Shown here one piece after another: positions 60,861 through 64,000 of a stretch of DNA of 64,000 nt; position 1 is the first letter of the stretch, and the number at the start of each line of letters is the position of its first letter. The DNA comes from Oscheius dolichura (taxonomy: Eukaryota > Nematoda > Chromadorea > Rhabditida > Rhabditidae): contig OW051494.1 of assembly GCA_932521035.1 (NCBI GenBank), positions 6,062,001-6,126,000 of the forward strand, written 5' to 3'. A program made the translations under genes and the position numbers. The notes under the pieces are model-generated. The model saw nothing but the letters and a program-made list of their open reading frames with translations. It was not told the origin of the DNA and did no database searches.

Positions 60861-62446
60861 ATGAGGAGATTCGACCTCCTTTTACTTCTGGTAGCGGCCT
60901 CTCATACTCAGGACACGACAGATACATCTTCCACTGCTGCCTCCTTCACTCCGACGAGTGACACATCCCCTACTACTTCTAATTCCATGACAGCAACCCC
61001 TGACTCAACTCCAACCACAGGAATAACCGGCTCAGCCTTTTCGGCGAGTACCGTCTCCGAACCCACTGGTGCTTCTAGAAGCCCCCAAACCTCAACGAAC
61101 CAAGCCTCCACCGGCACTCCAGGGACCACATATCCTCCAACCACGCCTACTCTGCCGCCTGTCAATGTCTCCTACGTACAGTTCAGTCCAGCCGAGTGTT
61201 CCAACGGATTCTGTTCCTATTCCTACGTGGCCCCGTTTAATAACCCCGCCTTTTTGGGGACCGAAAGTTCTATAATCGCCACCGACCAAACATATTATGA
61301 CACTTCCTCTGAGGTAGAACTGCCCAAACTGGTGACTGTCCCCATTTCAGGAAGTCTTCAATTTCAACATGCAGATCAATTCGACGATCGTCCCAGCACA
61401 GAAGCAGGTAGACGGCCTACGGGAACAGTTCGAGGAGGCACAGAGGTAAGTGGACTCCATACCAGGGGGAAGGAGGCATTTAGAAATCTAAACAAGATGC
61501 AAGAGCAGCTGGCCGAGACCATCAGCAACACGAACCAGGCCGTTGTCAACCTCAACTACGCCAACTACTACATCAAGCACAACATAGACAGCACCTCGCC
61601 CTTCTACTACTGCACCCTCCGTAAGTCGACACCCAATTACCGTAACCCGTTGTCTTTTCAGCGCCCACCCCGGCTCCGACCAGTAAGTTTCGACAGCAAG
61701 ACGAGTAAGTTCAATCCTTTTGTAGCCACCACTCCTACTCCTCCTCCTACGACAACGGCGGGCCTCTGTGCTAGTGGAGACTTCAATTGCCCGGGGGGTA
61801 ACGATACTTGTGAAGTTTGTTTTTACTCGTGCCATCTGTATCGTGTTTAGTACTCCGAGTCCGGCCAGCCATACTGCATCTCGTGCCCAGGAAACATGGA
61901 CGGTTTCCAACAATGTAAATACAGTATGTGAGGGGCATAAGCACATTTACACTTTACAATAAGGTACCTGTGGAGACAACCTCAATGCTACATACGGCCC
62001 CTTTTGGTCTCCGGGATATGATGGCGCCTCAGGAAATTTATCGGAATTCAGTGGTAGGACATGCACCTGGAACTATCCAATAGCATACCCCGTAATGTTC
62101 CCCTTACTTTTTTTATATGTCTTCTGCTTAGTTTAACACAACCTCCTACAACCTCTCTGGCTTGGGACAAGCGGACACCGACGCGAGGATGACTCTCATT
62201 CCGATAACGGGTGAATCCGACAGCGGCACTTATCCGTGAGCAATAGACTGACCCCATTTATGGCTACCATTCAGGATAAGTTCACTGACAAACCTGAAAA
62301 AGGTCAACGGCTTCCTCAACAACAACAATATCACGTCGTTCCAACTCCAGTTGATTATCCCCGATAACTATCAGGGCGATCCATCATTCTTTTTCTGGTA
62401 TTTCATTGAGCCCTTACCAGCAACTCCGCCTACGGCTACTGCATAA
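60861..62446 (+). CDS. secreted mucin-like protein with CUB-like C-terminus
   Basis: Signal peptide MRRFDLLLLLVAASHTQ, then about 80 residues of Thr/Ser/Pro (mucin-type, O-glycosylated). A middle region has a possible coiled coil (VDGLREQFEEAQRNLNKM, QEQLAETISNTNQ). Then come short Thr/Pro linkers, a cysteine motif (CPGNMDGFQQC) and a CUB-like module: TCGDNLNATYGPFWSPGY ... RTCTWNYPIAYP ... FFFWYFIEPLP. Only the first of the two usual CUB disulfides is present. About nine exons with introns of 37-90 nt; joins near 61690-61850 are uncertain. Stop at 62444-62446. The start follows GTTCAGG. Likely an epithelial or cuticle surface protein. GC-rich. Confidence 0.7.
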
Positions 62447-62976
62447 AGGAAATACCATAAATGTTATCACTGTCGTTATTCTCAAAGATCTCCCGAGAGA
62501 GGGTGGGAGGGGGGATAAAAAGATGGTAAGATGCTTTGTCCGACTAATTGTGTTTTCCCTCGTAATTGTGGTCTCGTCATTTAATTGCGAGGCTCCTATT
62601 TTATCCCCGTCCCCTCTTCGAAGACGTGTCTGCCCGGTAACCATGAGAACGGCTTGCTCAAGTAGAAAGGGGGAGACACGCGACATTGCCGTCCCCAAGG
62701 AGCTTCGAGCCACCTGTTAGTAGCACTCCAATCAGCCATTCCATAAGGGCAACGGGCTCACCTGGCCCAATCAGCCGGTCTCGTAAAAACGGCCGGCAAT
62801 TAGAACCGAAGGGGGCCGGGAGGTTGTCCCCGCCCCTCCGGTGCAGCTTCCGGTCCTCTGCCCCTATTTGCGGTGCCTTTTCCCACCCTCGTTTGTCAGT
62901 CGAGCCATCACTTCCCACGGCATCTCCTCGTCTAATTGCCGAATTTCACAAAAATCATCTCCAGGGTGGCCATGTG
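62447..62976. other. intergenic, upstream of the ODR-2-like gene
   Basis: 530 bp of mixed composition with short frames only. CTCCAG just before 62965 may be a leader acceptor. Confidence 0.4.
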
Positions 62977-64000
62977 ATGTTGCTGCTGGTCCTCTCCCTG
63001 GTGGCCGTCTCTCGCGCATCCTACCACGAAGACTTCCTCCAGCCGCCGCGATCCACCTGCTACAGGTACTCGTCCTCCTCCTCCTCCTCCATCCTCCCAG
63101 TTGTGCCAATTTCGCCTATCTGACCATCTGGCACAAGCTGATGCACCACTACTTCCCGCCGAAGAACTTCACCGACGACTGCTGGCATCCGGGCAGCACG
63201 GCCGAGAAGATCGAGACGGTGCCCTGCTCGTCGGCCTGCTTCACCCTCGTCGAGCGCATCGATCAGTACGACTGTGAGTCACCTGTCTTACTGTAGCCAT
63301 CATCAGTATGAATAGCAGATCAGGCCATTGAAATACGATGTTTACCTGGGATTGGGCAAGGGGCAGGGGGCTAGCCGTCGCCCGTTTTAATTTGAGAGCC
63401 TTCGGAGTACAAATGGCCGTCACGGACACCGCCTAATGAGGCGCGCACTTTAACTCGCCAGCAGGTGCCTATATCTCTATCTCTCTAATCCTTTGTCCTC
63501 CTCGCAGTCCCCAGCGTCTCATGTGGAGCAGTCATTAGTAGTCTCTATGCATATATCCGGCTCCTGAATTTTCAATTAGGGGCCACGTCCTCGCCCTTCC
63601 AACTTTTGAGATGTTCCAAAGCGTAATAATCATCTCTCCCCCTCTGTTTTCCATTATGTCGAATGGGCTGTGAAAGGGAATCCAAATGACATACGAGCAT
63701 GTCAACGCGCTTTATGGTCGTCTTTTCGACGTTTCCGAGCCATTGCATCTTTTGGACATGAGCAGGGGGCACCGTTGAATACAAGGGGGCGACAATAGCC
63801 GTTTCAGATCCCTCCCCGCCGGAATATTCCGGGGTTCTCCGTGGCTGTGTGGATCGGCTCTTGCTATTCGGGGTCGACGACGACATCCGCAATGTCTACG
63901 CGGCCAACACGGTGACCTGTCGTCAGACGGAACGTAAGCTGCTCCGCCTCTTCCCGCTCTCGGCCGACAGCCCCTCGGTGAGCCTCTTATAAATATAGAG
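62977..64000 (+). CDS. ODR-2-like Ly6/UPAR-type protein, runs off right edge
   Basis: Signal peptide MLLLVLSLVAVSRA, then STCYSCANFAYLTIWHKLMH, FPPKNFTDDCWHPG and VPCSSACFTLVERIDQYD, then a 535-nt intron (63274-63808) that keeps phase, then YSGVLRGCVDRLLLFGVD and NTVTCRQTERKLLRL. The CYSC start, the NFTDDC sequence and the later RGC...L..F segment match the ODR-2/HOT family of nematode GPI-anchored Ly6-like neuronal membrane proteins. The C-terminal cysteines and anchor would lie beyond 64000. A shorter start two codons upstream is blocked by a stop. A second donor (CGGTGAGCC) occurs near 63978. Confidence 0.65.

Overview
This is a gene-dense animal nuclear locus. Spliceosomal introns are mostly 30-55 nt, start GT and end in TTTTAG or TTTCAG. 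Adjacent genes on one strand are often only 100-330 bp apart, and several start codons sit directly behind a splice-acceptor-like TTTTAG/TTTCAG. That last pattern suggests spliced-leader trans-splicing and operons. With a CLP-1-like calpain, Kunitz/lustrin-type secreted proteins, a TIL-type inhibitor and an ODR-2-like Ly6 protein, it points to a nematode, possibly a small-intron enoplean lineage. The species is inference only. No prokaryotic features, CRISPR array, rRNA or intact tRNA were seen.

Layout. 1-4.4 kb (minus): the 5' part of an unrecognised gene leaving the left edge, a short Arg/Tyr/Ser-rich protein, and a multi-zinc-finger protein. 4.6-13.8 kb (plus): NUSAP1-like, type I PIP5 kinase, TEX10/IPI1-like and ABCB6/HMT-1 transporter in a row. 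13.9-16.7 kb (minus): MRPL32 and PSMD3. PSMD3 diverges from an HSP110 (17.2-20.2 kb, plus) across a 450-bp promoter region. 20.4-27.5 kb: a small TIL protein (plus), a glycine-rich calpain (minus) and an ABCG half-transporter (minus). 27.9-36.8 kb (plus): a large unrecognised protein, a small hypothetical protein, UFM1, TOM7 and phosphatidylserine decarboxylase (PISD). 37.1-40.9 kb (minus): BUD31, a SMYD4-like SET protein and beta-sarcoglycan. 41.1-41.8 kb (plus): an uncharacterised protein. 42.1-49.2 kb (minus): kinesin-14, a tyrosine pseudokinase and an MFSD6-like transporter whose intron carries a 1055-bp hAT-type element. 49.9-51.6 kb (minus): a type I membrane protein. 51.6-58.4 kb: no convincing gene. 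58.4-64 kb: a Kunitz/lustrin protein (minus), a mucin/CUB-like secreted protein (plus) and the start of an ODR-2-like protein (plus).

General-purpose cell-biology genes (proteasome, chaperone, ribosome biogenesis, mitosis, mitochondria, splicing) lie in AT-rich DNA. Tissue-type, secreted and membrane genes (calpain, ABCG, MFSD6, pseudokinase, the type I membrane protein, Kunitz, CUB, ODR-2) lie in GC-rich DNA. The best candidates for something new are this compositional partition, the hAT insertion, a zinc-finger intron that ends AA, and several clear but unassigned genes. I found no single system that I could call novel with confidence. Gene spans run from start to stop codon and include introns. 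Exon joins were worked out by hand from frame continuity.
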